Part shown: positions 46,240 to 58,517 of the stretch, one piece after another | How the letters are laid out: every line of letters begins with the position of its first letter | Position numbering within the stretch: position 1 is the stretch's first letter | From: Rotaria macrura | Taxonomy: Eukaryota; Rotifera; Eurotatoria; Philodinida; Philodinidae | Direction of reading: 5' to 3' | NCBI GenBank assembly: GCA_900239685.1 | Contig: OENT01000174.1 | Span: 62,001-126,000, forward strand | Length of the DNA stretch: 64,000 nucleotides | Notes under the pieces: generated by a model | Database searches by the model: none | Told to the model about the DNA's origin: nothing | Seen by the model: only the letters and a program-made list of their open reading frames with translations | Program-made: the position numbers and the translations under genes

Positions 46240-47574
46240 TTACACGTAATGCGCTGTTTCATTTGTATTCATTGTCCATTGTTGTGAGGACGAGTTATTT
46301 TCATTTTCTAATTGAATTTCTTTTATTTTTACAATAGAATTCGATTTTTCTTGCTCTCGCTTTATTATTGTACTCATTGATAATGGTAAAATCCGCACAG
46401 TATCATTTGCATTATGACAACTAATTAAGAATTGCCATGGTAAAGGACATGTTCGTATGTCAACAGGAAGTATATTTTTATACGTTTGCCGTGAATGCCA
46501 TAAAACGAGTGTTTTACTATCACAATTGATTGTTAATTCAACAAAGTCATTGACTTTCATATCATTAAGATATCCATTTAGAGTGGGCATCGATTTTCCA
46601 CTCATATAAATATTATGATATCCCGCCCAACCATGAGCTGATGAATCCATATAGGCTTTGTGATTAAATAATGCATGCTTAGATACGATGCCAAAAAACA
46701 TCCAATCATCAGAAGTCATACGGTCGATATGAAAAAATAACTTATGTTCACCTTGAGAATACTCATGATATCCACGTATTGATGCATCATTTTTCGTAGA
46801 ATCATGAACTATGAGTTGACCATTATCAAGAATTTTAACATGATCAGAACATAAAGAAAATTGATCATCTTTTTCTAATAAAGAATTCGAAATTTGATCT
46901 ATAGATTTACGCGTCACTGATTTGTCTCCTAGTGAACCATTCGACAATGAATCGTATGAACCATGAGGATCTTCGATCGGAACCACACCAAATGCAATTT
47001 GTTGTTCATTCGTATGATTACCATAAATAGGATCAGGTTGAACTTTAATAATAGGCATCACAACTGGTTTATTTCCATGAATACGTACTGTATAGGCAGG
47101 TTGTGCATTAAATTCATGTTGAAGTGTTTGTAGTTGTGTTTTCCATTGTTTTATATTTCTTTCATCAAACATATTATTATTATTATTATTATTCTTGCTA
47201 CTATATTGATTTACTTCCTGTAATTTTTCCGTTAGAAATTGTAATTTTTCTTTTACATTATTAATATGATTTTTTATGGCATCTATAAGTGCATATCGAG
47301 CTTCATTGGCTGTTTTTCGAATATATCTTATGGATTCTTCTTCCCATTTATCAATAATTTTTCTTGATGAATTATGTCTTTGTGAAATAGATTCTGTATC
47401 ATGAAGCATTTGAGCGAAATCATTGTGATCAACAGTAAACCAATCGAGTTGTTCGTACAGTAATTGTCGATGTTCGTTAGCATGTAGTTGACAAAATATT
47501 CTATGACATCCATTACAATAAAATCCAGCAAAGTTTCGGCATGTATTACAATATTTGACTGTTGATCTGTCCAT
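46240..47574 (-). CDS. B-box-like zinc finger, coiled-coil and SPRY-like domain protein
   Basis: A single-exon frame of 444 residues from ATG 47574. The N-terminus carries a B-box-like zinc motif: Cys9, Cys12, Cys20, Cys23, Cys28, His31 and His35 in order. A coiled coil follows (about 60-160), interrupted by an Asn run. After a polar linker, residues about 250-410 (VHDSTKNDASIRGYHEYSQG, DDWMFFGIVSKHAL, GWAGYHNIYMSGK, VELTINCDSKTLVLWHS, PWQFLISCHNANDTVRIL) have the strand pattern of a SPRY/B30.2-like domain. The architecture resembles TRIM proteins without a RING finger, so E3 ligase activity is not supported. Such intronless B-box proteins are common in bdelloid genomes. Partner and cellular role are unknown. 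Confidence 0.75.
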   Translation of the reverse strand: MDRSTVKYCNTCRNFAGFYCNGCHRIFCQLHANEHRQLLYEQLDWFTVDHNDFAQMLHDTESISQRHNSSRKIIDKWEEESIRYIRKTANEARYALIDAIKNHINNVKEKLQFLTEKLQEVNQYSSKNNNNNNNMFDERNIKQWKTQLQTLQHEFNAQPAYTVRIHGNKPVVMPIIKVQPDPIYGNHTNEQQIAFGVVPIEDPHGSYDSLSNGSLGDKSVTRKSIDQISNSLLEKDDQFSLCSDHVKILDNGQLIVHDSTKNDASIRGYHEYSQGEHKLFFHIDRMTSDDWMFFGIVSKHALFNHKAYMDSSAHGWAGYHNIYMSGKSMPTLNGYLNDMKVNDFVELTINCDSKTLVLWHSRQTYKNILPVDIRTCPLPWQFLISCHNANDTVRILPLSMSTIIKREQEKSNSIVKIKEIQLENENNSSSQQWTMNTNETAHYV

Positions 47575-49416
47575 GACTGTTATAGAAAACAGAATGTCTT
47601 ATGTACCTTTGTTAATTTGTGATGAGTACTGTGTGAGAGTATTGATGTTGCTTTTTAAACTGTTTCTAAACTGCTTTGTTTTGTCTCTTCTTTTCTTCCT
47701 ACAAGTGATGTGGGCGTGTTATTGAATTAGTGAAATAAAAAAATGAATAGTAGACAAGGATCAATAAAAGAAAAAAGAATACTGTAATACACCAAAAAAA
47801 AAATGTTTGATGTAAGTGATTCTGCAACATACTCAACATTCCGGAGGATGTATACGTCGAAATCAGGGAAGTCCCGGAGAAATATATTACAGCCTATAAC
47901 TCTCCTGATCAATTCAATTGATGCAATAGCTATGAGTCATCTATCGAATAAGGGCACGTTGGAAAATAAGGTTTGTTTTCTGACTGATATGCTAATGTAT
48001 TACGAAAAAAATGAAACTAAGGAAACTATTGCCAGTGAGAAATTTCTATTAATATTTGCTTTTCATGTTTTTCAGTCATCTACCTTTACAGTGAACTCTT
48101 CATTTTTGTCAAGTACATTTCTAATATAACTGTACTTCGTTTGTTCTTATTTTGAATGTCTATTGATTTGGATTAATACTGATAATGTCTGTTTTACATA
48201 TTGAAGAATAGGTTGCTTCACAAAATCATCAAAATAAACTTACTTTCTATACAATTATGTTTTAAATTTATTCGAGGAAAATACCCTAATTGACTATGCA
48301 AAGAACAAAATTTATCATAGTTCAGAATAAAATTTAGGAACGATCATGGCTTTGACAATATAAAATATTCTGACCTTCATTAATCATACCAATATTTAAT
48401 GAATGACTATGAGTTAGTGACGTACACAATACTAATTTGACAGATGTATGATATCGATTATTTTCTCAATTGTTTATTCATCATCATTTGTTTTCATATA
48501 ATACATATTAATGTACTAATTTAAAAACATCCATAATAAAATGCGTTCGGAAAAATGAAAGTATATTGGCATAATAAACAATCACAATATACATAAGTGT
48601 TTTATGATAATGTTAATTATTTAAAAAAAACCTGAATTTTTTATGCAAATATTTTACTTTCAATATATACAATATCTGATGGCATACATGTCCAATTTGC
48701 ATATGAAAATATTTCCATATGCTTGATGATATTTATACGTCACTTGTTTTTATTACTTTTCTTCTTCAATCTTTTTTATTCACTTTCTTTTATTCTTTCA
48801 ATGAAGAAATACGCTCGATGATAGTTAAATATCATGCATTACCTTTCTATGCACAGCGATAATCAAAAGAACAACAATCTGACACAATGCACCACTGTGC
48901 ATACAAATACAGTTTCTAGTGAGATAGGAAGCAAAAATAATGCAGTACCTCTTTATCGAAACATGAGTCAATAAATTCAAGTATTAGAAATCCAATACTG
49001 GTTCTTTCATGAAAACGAGCGACCAATGATCAGAAAGTAAAAGAATAAATCAAGTCATCTCACTATGCTAACACAAAAGCACCTGTAAGCAAACGTAAAA
49101 AAAACCTTTTTTCCTCTCGCTATGACTCCATTTTTCCAAATACAAATTGAAACGAGTAGAAATTTACAAAAATAATATCTACATTCAGACATAAATAGTT
49201 AAGCCGTTCAAGATACTGGCATAGCTTTATCCATAAAAAAAAAGCGAGAGGTTTTCTTTTACATAAACATGTCTCTCTTTTACATGGGTGCTTTGCAATT
49301 AGTGTACAATACGAAACCTCATATTCTGTGATCGCATTAGATTTCTTTTCACTTTTAAAGAAGGTTGAAAAAAAAATCGGCTGTTACTTGCATTATTCAA
49401 ATAATAAATCAATTCA
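47575..49416. other. Intergenic region with one doubtful open frame
   Basis: The open frame at 47803-48129 (+) encodes 108 residues, starting MFDVSDSATYSTFRRMYTSK. It lies divergently about 230 bp from the B-box gene. It contains a possible in-phase intron (GTTTGT at 47971 to TTTTTCAG near 48075), but no domain is recognised. The rest is AT-rich with no further signal. Confidence 0.4.
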
Positions 49417-50047
49417 ATGGCACAGAGGGAACCGATCGCTACAACTAAAGAAGCTATTTCGACCAAACAACAAGGCTCATCGTAAATGAATTTCATAACT
49501 TTGATATTTCAAAAAACAAAAATAACAAAGATGATTTTTTCCTTTCAATAGATCAAGTTTTCAAACTTCACTATCTCAACCAGCATCATCAACTTCAACC
49601 AATGAGAGAATATCGACTCGTCGTCGTCATCATTTAACGTTACCAATACCTTTAAATAACACGTCTGTTATGAGTAAAACTGAACGTTATATTGTCGGTA
49701 AATCACAAATGTTAACGAATTCAAATGGATTAATAGACATTTCACCAGAGGCTCCATTATTCACTACTCAAAATTGTATCAGTCCAATTCAGACTCTCAT
49801 GACTCATAATGAACTAATGAATAGATGGCATCAACGAAAATCAGATGAAATATGTAAGAAACAGAAGCATCAATATGTATATGGAAAATCGGCAAAAACG
49901 TTGGCTCGTACACCACCAAGTCCATTGCCAATGTCATTTTCTTCATCGATGCATTTCAAAACAACTACACCAACAGACATACCTTCCACATCTCAAAAAC
50001 TGGTTATACAAGCGTCGAATTCATGGAACAATACGACCAAAAAATAG
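49417..50047 (+). CDS. Basic, Ser/Thr-rich protein of unknown function
   Basis: Two exons (49417-49481 and 49552-50047) joined by a 70-nt GT-AG intron give 186 residues; the phase-2 junction rebuilds a Ser codon. The start ATG 49417 begins MAQREPIATTKEAISTKQQG. The protein has no signal peptide or membrane segment. It is rich in Ser, Thr, Lys and Arg, with an STRRRHH basic cluster and a proline patch (ARTPPSPLPMSF), and is probably largely disordered. The long frame of exon 2 and the exact phase fit support it as real; a missing upstream exon cannot be excluded. No family is recognised. Confidence 0.6.
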
Positions 50048-50694
50048 ATAAGTTAACAGAGTGATAACAAAGAAAAAAAAATATACTAATATTTAAAAAA
50101 AAACTAATCTTTGAATTGTACCGTGGGAAAATTTAACTAATTCTCTTATGAAGTTTTTATTAGTGTAATAAATAACTAAGCTAGAGAAGTCAATCTTAAT
50201 TGAACTGTAATATAAAAACAGAACGAAGCAATAAATTTTTTATTTGTATTGTTAGTATATTTTCATCATACATTTAGTAATAATTTATCTGATGTCAATC
50301 TTTTTCACATCTTACAAACATGTGTGTATTGTTTTCGAAAATAGTCATCTGTTCTTTCTCACATAATATGACGACGGTATTGGAATGAAGAGCTTCAGTT
50401 GATTTGAATGAATAATATTGGTTGTAATCTATTAAAACTGATCAGGTAATTCGTAAGTCATGTTTTAAGATCGATCAATAATTGAAATGTTTTTCTTTTG
50501 TTCTCAAAATCATGACTTCTTTTATGATACTGGAATATAGGTCAAGATTTGATTGAATAACTTTGACAATTAAAAATAAGTATAGAGAATGTTATTTGCA
50601 CAGAGATTTGCATTTATCTATCGACAAGCATAAATCATTTTCTTTTTATTGTAAAGCAAAATAGACAAATAAAATAGAAATCATCTAGATAGAT
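50048..50694. other. Intergenic spacer between convergent genes
   Basis: AT-rich, no coding signal. A minus-strand poly(A) signal (TTTATT at 50645-50650) serves the DNAJB9-like gene, about 45 bp past its stop. Confidence 0.6.
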
Positions 50695-51365
50695 TTAAAA
50701 GCATTCTGTAATAGTGGAGACTGAACTTCCTTGTTTCGTTGTAAAAGTTCGACAATTTTGTCGAGATGAACCAGATGTATGTACATGCATATTATCGCTT
50801 GTTCCAAATAGATCACTTGCGAAATCACTGAAATCAAAATGATTGCCATCAGAAAAATAGTCTGTTTCATAACCAATATCTTCATCATCGAAAAATGGAT
50901 CGAATTGAAAACCAAAATTACTACTATCAGATTCATAAGAATGAGACGATGGAAAATTAAAATGTTGAAAATATTCATTCGTGTTAAAATGAACATCCGA
51001 GTAATCATTCGAATTCGATGACGAACTAAATGATTTATGACCTTGCATATCATATTGACGTCGTTTAGTTGGATCACCTAATGTGTCATAGGCTTCAGCA
51101 ATTGATCGAAAGTTTTCCTCAGCTTTCGAATCTTTATTTTTATCTGGATGATGTTGTAAAGCTAAATATTCAATGTAATTTCAAAAAGAAAATAGTTTTT
51201 GTTTTCAAAAATGTTTACTTTCCTACCTAATTGACGAAAACGTCGCTTAATATCTTTATCAGTAGCATCTTGTGTCACACCTAGTATCTCATAAAAATCT
51301 TCACACGTGACTGTTACTAGACAAAGTGTCATTAGGACAATTTTTATCCATAGACTTGTATCCAT
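50695..51365 (-). CDS. DNAJB9: DNAJB9/ERdj4-like ER-lumenal J-domain co-chaperone
   Basis: Two exons (51365-51227 and 51161-50695) give 201 residues (human DNAJB9: 223). A signal peptide ([21 protein letters not shown]) leads directly into a J domain (EDFYEILGV to RRQYD). It has the HPD motif (HHPDKNK) that stimulates Hsp70/BiP ATPase. The middle is Ser/Phe/Asp-rich, as in ERdj4. The C-terminus, [14 protein letters not shown] followed by STITEC, parallels human SSKHCRTVTQRRG and TTYTDC, which distinguishes DNAJB9 from other DnaJ proteins. It should act in the ER lumen in folding and degradation and in BiP-dependent IRE1 repression. There is no KDEL, as in the human protein. It is divergent from the gene at 51908. 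Confidence 0.9.
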
Positions 51366-51907
51366 TCTTTTCTATGATTACCGACCGCAATTCTATCAAA
51401 GAATGGTGATAATGATATATATTGTCGATCTTTATTCATCTCGATATCCAGTACTTCGGTATACACACACATAATAACAAGCAGCAGCTGATGTTGCTTT
51501 TAACTATTGGCTCGTGTTCAATCAATTATATCAGTTCTATTCATCTATCTGTGACTGGTAACCTTCATTGAGATATCAAGAAGACAAACTCTAATGTAAA
51601 TGAAATCATATTTTTTAATGAACTATTTATTCTCATAGATGTCACTAGAAAGAAAAGGATTTTCTGTTAATTTATCGTAAATATATTCAAGCAGCCGAAA
51701 AATCATTATGAAAAAATATCTCCTTCTAATAAATATTATAATATAGAACAATCATAGATCGCCATATTGATCGGTTGTCCTCTCTATTGACGTATGTTAT
51801 TATTTCAATCAACAAATATTTTTCAACGCGCGTCAGTTGCTACGTAAAATATTTCTTACATACAATACAATACAATACATTGATTGATAAAACTACAAGA
51901 AAAAATA
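51366..51907. promoter_or_regulatory. Shared upstream region of two divergent genes
   Basis: The 542 bp between the DNAJB9-like gene (-) and the IER-like gene (+) must hold both promoters. A CRE/UPRE-like TGACGTA lies at 51788-51794 and a TACGTAAA half-site at about 51841-51848, 60-120 bp before the plus-strand start. ATF/CREB/XBP1-type factors bind such cores in animals. Function is inferred from motif and position only. Confidence 0.35.
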
Positions 51908-52441
51908 ATGCCACAACAAAACGAATACTTATCGTTTTCTTCAAATTCAATAGTTTCCCGTATGGATTATTCTGAAGCTCAAAATATTCTTGAATTAACA
52001 ACAACAAAACAAAAACAACTCCGTCGGCAACGTTCACAAGTTTTATATAAACAACTTTTACTTAAACGAACATATACACTTGTGTGTGATTTATTAGATT
52101 CGGATTGTTCATATTCTTCTAATAATCAAACCTATCCATGTACATCATCACCACTTTCCACAGTCGATACAAACAAAAGAAAAGTACTATCTGACGACCA
52201 TGACACTCAACCAGTAATTAAAAAATCGAAAAGTCTCATGGACAAATGTTATGATATTAAAAATGATGATGACGTATTACTTTTTCTTCGTGAACTCAAT
52301 TCTCACAAAGTCACACCCAGGTATTGAAAGAAGGCATAAAAACAGAATTTTTTTCTTTTGGACACTTCGGTTCTATACATACATATGAACTTTAGTGATG
52401 TCAATGAACAAAATATATCGATTATCGTCTTCCTTGTGTAA
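51908..52441 (+). CDS. Small nuclear-type protein, possibly immediate-early-response (IER) family
   Basis: Exon 1 (51908-52320) and exon 2 (52396-52441) join in phase to 152 residues. An in-frame ATG at 51884 adds eight residues. The N-terminal block MDYSEAQNILEL ... RRQRSQVLYKQLLL resembles the IER2/IER5 N-terminal motif (EAQRIM-x-LS, an Arg-rich turn, then LHRSLQLSL). A basic KRK plus KKSKS cluster could be a nuclear localisation signal, as in IER proteins. The similarity is short and judged by eye. An alternative acceptor at about 52849 would replace exon 2 with a hydrophobic exon (ALLICLLLSVRLF) in the same phase. IER proteins modulate transcription and PP2A signalling after stimuli; this role is transferred only if the homology holds. 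Confidence 0.55.
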
Positions 52442-54640
52442 GTCAATTTAACAAAGCAAACATACTGTATCATTCGGTGAATGAACTTTCTTGTTTTTGT
52501 TTTACTTTTTTCTTCGTAACTTTATCAGATATGTTGTAGTGTTTAATAAAGCAGTCTGAAAATATCTGTATGTATGCATCTATCCACATATATATATACG
52601 TATACATATGTAGGTTATCTACTCGAAACAATACATTATTATCGAAGCATGGCGATGAGTTATGTCTGGTAAACATATATCATAAATTGTATATCTTTCT
52701 TTTTTTGTTTTATTTAAAATTTTCGGAGAAAGTCAATCGTAAATTCAATTGGTTTCATTGAATGCAAATACCAAAAAAAAAAAGGATAAAAAAACAAGTC
52801 ATAAGTTGAATTTTGTTTTTATTTACTTTTTTTCTTCCACTAGAGCTTTATTGATTTGTCTTCTCCTTTCTGTGCGTCTGTTCACCACGACAGATCATGA
52901 TGAGGATCATTACAAGGTAATCCAATACTATTTTAGTTCATTTCTAATGAATCAATCACTGAATCGTAGTACTAAAATCAATATAACCATGCTACGAGCA
53001 AAATTTCCAATATGAAGATAAGCATTGTTATCTATTTCAATGATGTTCTTGAAGTACATATAATATCTGATTCTAAGGCAAAGAAACAAATTTGTGCAGC
53101 TGTTTATCAATCAAGTTTTTTTTATAACGAATTCAATGTCGTATGAAAAGAAATTTCGATCTTGCATAATTGTTCATATCATGATTTAGGATATGTCTAT
53201 TGAAATGCTTAACAAAGGCTACCAATCATCTCATGGTTACGTTTACAATAGCTGCTTCACAATGAAAAAGAAAACCAAATTATTGGAAAATTAAGTAAAA
53301 ATTCAGTTTTCTTTCGAGTTGCACGATAGTAAATAATTGAATATTTAATTTTTACTACCATATGAACAGTTGTGTCAGCTATTTTGATGATCATAATTCT
53401 AGGGAAATAATCATCGATGTCACATGTTGCGACAATATGTTATTATTGTTTTTAGACTATAAACTTGTTCGTCATTAAGCTTTGTTGTAAGACAGATATT
53501 AACATTTTCTGAGAAATTATGTTGGAAATGTCATTCATGTTCTTCAAGGTCAAGTGGAAATTAAATTATCGTAAATAGGTTATTTGTATGCAAGTGAACG
53601 GAAGGACTATTCTTTTCATAACTTTTAAATTGCGAGCACGTGTAAAAAAAGAAGAAGATCAATTGACAGTATACTACTTGTGACGTTGAATGTTAGTAAT
53701 CATAATGAAGAATTCAGTATGAATGTGTTCCCAAAGTGCAAACACTGTTTAATTATTAAGAAATCATGTTTCACTTGCGTAATTTGTTTCTGAGCATTTG
53801 GTTTAGCTCGTGCAGAAATTTTGTTTCTAACAGGATATATAATATGCTCGAATATTCTTCGACAATAAAGAAACATCAATAAAAATGATTCTATAATTAC
53901 AATACTTTTGAGACTATGTCACGAGAACAAAATATTAAGGTACAGCATTGAATTTAACATGTGCTCTGATTTTGAAGTCTCAATGCATACAAAGAAACGT
54001 TATACAAAATGGTAATAGCAATGGCTGTCGACCGAAAATTAGTGTCTTTTAAACAATATTTGTAATTACTGGTAGGCTTATCTGTTTGATGTGTGTTATG
54101 CTGGCAGTATGTCTGCAGTTAAATGACAATCTGTCGTCTGGTCGTCATTTTACTCATTTTATATTGGAAATTACTCTCTGATTAGTCATAGACTAGCCAC
54201 AATGCAACATACATACACACATGTATTTACATTATTAATAGAACAAAGCTCGTAATAAAACTGATCACAATCCGGAAGATGCAGTACACAAAAGCGCATA
54301 GCTGAGTTTTATGCATTGCAGATGAAGAATGATTTTTTCTGGTAATTGGCTTTATTTTGTTCACAATTTGAACACTATTATTCGAGATTTTGTTGTGTTT
54401 TGTATTCATTTTGTCAGTTGAATTTATTTGATCTAATAAATAGTAAAAGAAATCGTTTTGTTGCACACAAACAATAGAAAAACAGCTGACAACTGATGAA
54501 TTTCTGGTTAGATCCTGCTGTTTCTTATTCTTTCGGTTAATCCATGTTTTGAAAAATAAATGCCCTCATGCTGAGAAGAAAAACAAAAAGAAAACATAAC
54601 GACTAGATATTCGAACAGTTTGTTAGCAAGAAAATCTAAA
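52442..54640. other. Intergenic region
   Basis: AT-rich, no supported gene. A possible exon at about 52850-52915, bounded by TTCCACTAG and GTAATC, reads as a hydrophobic then acidic peptide. It could be an alternative exon of the upstream gene. Nothing else stands out. Confidence 0.45.
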
Positions 54641-57012
54641 ATGCTTGTTCCATTGGGACGCGTTCGTCATAGTATCGATTTATTAGTAAGTATGAATAGT
54701 TTTTAATTCTAAGAACGATTCGATCTCTTTTTAAGCACAAAAATATATATGAATATCATCATGGATCAAGTCTTTCTTTATCAACAAGTTCACTTCGATG
54801 TTCATCCCCAGATGAAACAAAATCATCTCGACGTTACCAACATTTAATAGAATTAATCGAAGAATCATTAATAATTATTCAAGCGTTATTTGTTCGTATC
54901 ATATTTATTCTTTCAACTATAGTTACCGTTTGGCGTCTTGTTGATGAAACGAAACAAGTTTATTATTGGTATTTACTACTATTGCTTATTTTTCTTGTGA
55001 TTGAAACTTACGCAACTGTTTATAGACGAAAGGGATATGAATATAGATGGTGGGAGTCTGTTTTTTCTTTTTTGTTTCTATTTTGTTATCTTATGTCATC
55101 GGTTCTTTTACAAACAATAGGTTCTGTTCGTCGGCATTTGCCTATTTAATTGCCATTGTACCTTGTATATGGTTATTGGAATTAAATTATAGTTTTCATT
55201 CATCGTTAGTATCAAATCAAACCATAATATCATTAGCAATTCAACGACGATTTGAATTTAAGTCGGTTGTAAGCGGATCAATAGATGAATCTAATGTCGA
55301 TAATGGTGAATTAAAAGACAATCCTATAATAGATGAACATAGATTATCAACTGAAAATAAACATCTTGTTTCAACAGATTTAACACGAACAACACAAGAT
55401 TTAACATTAAAAAAATTATTAAAAACTCCACAAGAATTTATGTTGAAAGTAAAATCTTTTTCTTTTTCTAATCACCGTCTGATAATTTTAATGAACACAA
55501 TTCAATAGTGACGATGTTTGATTTCGATTGTTTTCATTAGAAATACAAACATCTGTGTCATTTCTAGAGAATGATAAAATTTATTCATAGTCTTTTATAT
55601 CATGTAAAAGACATCGTTCGATCAGTTATTAGCTTAGTCGTCGGCAAGTGGAAATTTAGAGGCAAGCTTTCCTTTTTCCCTCTGCTAATGTTCAAAATTA
55701 AAATCTATGTTTTTCTATTTGATGTGCTGCATACATTGTCTGTTTGAAAGAGTGCAGCTGTTCCTTAGCCACAAAATGGGCAATTTTCTGTATTGTTGAT
55801 GAGTTCCGTGCGAAAGCAACAGTGATAGAAACGTCACTATTTCCTGTCAAAAATGGTTTCCTTCTATTCACTATTCGACTTGGAATCGAGACTAAATTAA
55901 ATATTCATGGTTAGACTGTGGTTATGTTATTATCTCGTTAATTTCCTCCCACACTAACGAAGAAATATGGATTAGTGAAAATTAAAAAAATAAGAAAACA
56001 ACCCCTATAGTTCAGAAGATCATTATAAATTTTCTAGACGTATTACTTCCGCTCTTATAATAACATTAATCGTAAACTAATTCAATCATTTATTTGAACG
56101 TCATGGAAATTCGATAAGAGATAATAGGAATTTTACTTCAGTTCAACGATTATCAATTATTGATATTACTCGTGAAAAACTGTATTCACTGTGTTTTAGT
56201 TGAATACACATTTAACAACGGAAGAATGGCATATGATTATTGAACAAATGACTTTACTTGTACTTATACTAAGTCGTTGGTTGTTACCGAAAGGTGAATT
56301 AACACGTGAAGAACTTTCACAATTGTTATTAGTAAAAGAATAGATATCAACCAATATGAAAAAAAAAGGCTTTTTTCTTTTTCTTTTGTTCAATCTATTC
56401 ATAGGTTTACATCGGTATTGCTGCTGATATAGTTGAATTTTTTGAAATATTTAAAGAGAAACACGTATGTATGCATTGAAAATGAATGAAATGATTCTTT
56501 GAACAAAAATCAATTTTTAATTTAAGGTTCGATCAAATCTAACGTTAAGCATTTTAGTTCTACTTCTATGGACATTAAGTTTATTTCAATTTTGTCTTGC
56601 ATTTACTATATCACGTGGTAGAAAAAGTCGCCTAATTGTAAAACAAGAACAGGAACGACGATTGCTTTGTAGTCCATCAGATTTTTGGGGAATGTTATTG
56701 TCATTAGTTCTTCAAGATATACCATTTTTTTCCTTTCGTGCAGTACTTATATTTCATTATCATATTTTTTCATATTCAACCGTATTTTTTACTTCAAAAA
56801 ATGGTTTGATTATCATACTTCAATGGTATCGTATAACGGTTATTTTAGCCGCAACAATAACAGAAGAACGTCGACATTATCGATATCAACATAAAAAGTT
56901 AATTCCAATTATTGAAATAAATACTAATGATAGAACCATAAAAAGAGATGAGAATTGTTCAGAAAATGAACAAAATAATTATAATCATAATCATATTAAT
57001 CTTAATGTTTAA
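54641..57012 (+). CDS. TMEM26: TMEM26 multi-pass membrane protein
   Basis: Six exons (54641-54685, 54736-55049, 55121-55448, 56200-56331, 56405-56464, 56527-57012) give 454 residues (human: 368). Conserved TMEM26 blocks are clear: TVWRLVDETKQVYYWYLLLL, YLIAIVPCIWLLEL, LVLILSRWLLPKGELTREEL followed by SQLLL, GIAADIVEF, LLLWTLSLFQF, and LLCSPSDFW followed by QDIPFFSFR. About eight membrane segments are predicted by eye. The extra length is a Ser-rich N-terminus of about 50 residues, an acidic insert after the third segment, and an Asn/His-rich tail. Family function is poorly known; in vertebrates it marks beige adipocytes, which says little here. Intron 3 (55449-56199) is 751 bp. An AATAAA lies at 57024-57029, a few bases past the stop. 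Confidence 0.92.
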
Positions 57013-58450
57013 TCTTTATTTGAAATAAAAAGAAAGAAGTATTTGGCATCCATGTAAACGAAAGAAGTATCATTGAGTGGATATCAGTTATGCTTATTTC
57101 TGCGTAATGTCGATGAAAAAAATCGTTCTATGTTTAGACAATATTCTCATCAAGATCAAACCCAACTATGAAATATATATCAAAAAACCATCTTGATCTA
57201 TATCGAATGACAATCACCATCCGATTCAAAGTATTTCCCGAGAGAGTTCATATTAAACGACATCTGTTTCAATGAAATTCATACATCATGTTCTACACAT
57301 ATGTATGCACTCATTTCTATGCTGTCATAATTGACGATATATATATATATATTATTTTATGGAATATAGATCAATGCCATTAGCTAATCGCTATCTACAT
57401 TATATTATTATCATGAAATAAACATTATTCGTGACACATTTTTTTTTCTTTATTAAAAGAATAAAACATCATATAGAAGAATATGAATATAATAACGAAT
57501 TAATACGATAGTATTTAAATATTTGACAAGCTATAAAAACCATGGCAATTATTTTCGATCTGGTTTTCAACTAATTGCATTATTAATATGATTTGACATT
57601 GAATTGTAGATTCCTGATAAACAGAGACAAGTGATCTTTATCGATGGGTTCTATTTTATTAACGTTACGGAGACAAAATTTCATTTCTTCTTCAAATAGA
57701 CAAGGTCGAATGAGATAATAAGACAAAACGTCTATCTCACCTTGATAAGATCAAGTTTTACTGCAACTATTGTAGTCCAATAGCTTGTAAATGAAAAGTC
57801 ATTTGTTTTCTCGAATCAGCTGAAAATGTAACTTTATCTTATCTTATCTTTCTTTCTTTCTTTCTTTCGCGATTTATTGTCGTTGAGTAAAAACATTTGC
57901 AAAATCTAATCATCAGTGAGAAAATAGATTCTTCTAATAGACCAACGAGATTTCATCGTAAACTTTTATATTGATTTTATTTGGATTGATGATAAAATGA
58001 AGATGAAATCGATCAAGATCTTTAGCAATCAAAATCATCCATAGTTTAATATTTTTATTCTTTAGATGAATTAAAGATAGATGAAGAAAATTTTTATTTC
58101 AAAAATTTACACTTGCTCATCGTTTTATTATTATCATTTGATAATTGATATCTAGTCGCATGAATAAAACCCAACGAATTGCGAAAAGATTTTATTCTTG
58201 ATCGATTCGTAGAAATACAAACACAATGCTGTAAGGCACAACAATTTCTGCTTTCTAATACGAGAGCAAGAGCTGTCTGAGTATTATTAGTCTATTCATA
58301 GAATGCATTTAATATTTAGTCATTCTTACACAAAAAATTCATCTGCATTCAACGAAGAAATGCAAGATATTATGCAGAATATTTTTCATTGATGTACATG
58401 TATGTTCGCATTAAAGAAAAGAGATTCGAAGAAAAAATTCATATCCATTC

Positions 58451-58485
58451 ATCTATCTATCGATTTATATCTATCTATCTATATC

Positions 58486-58517
<32 letters not shown>
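58451..58517. repeat. Compound (ATCT)n/(AT)n microsatellite
   Basis: Repeated ATCT units merge into an AT run. A further AT run lies at 58672-58690. Confidence 0.85.

Noticed and set aside
50685-51077. 130-codon minus frame
   Set aside because: Shifted frame over DNAJB9-like exon 2; the J-domain and conserved C-terminal motif are in the other frame.
56030-56199. Protein-like stretch in TMEM26 intron 3
   Set aside because: Some readable peptide (e.g. SVQRLSIIDITREKLYS) but interrupted in frame and not needed for the conserved TMEM26 alignment; not called as an exon.
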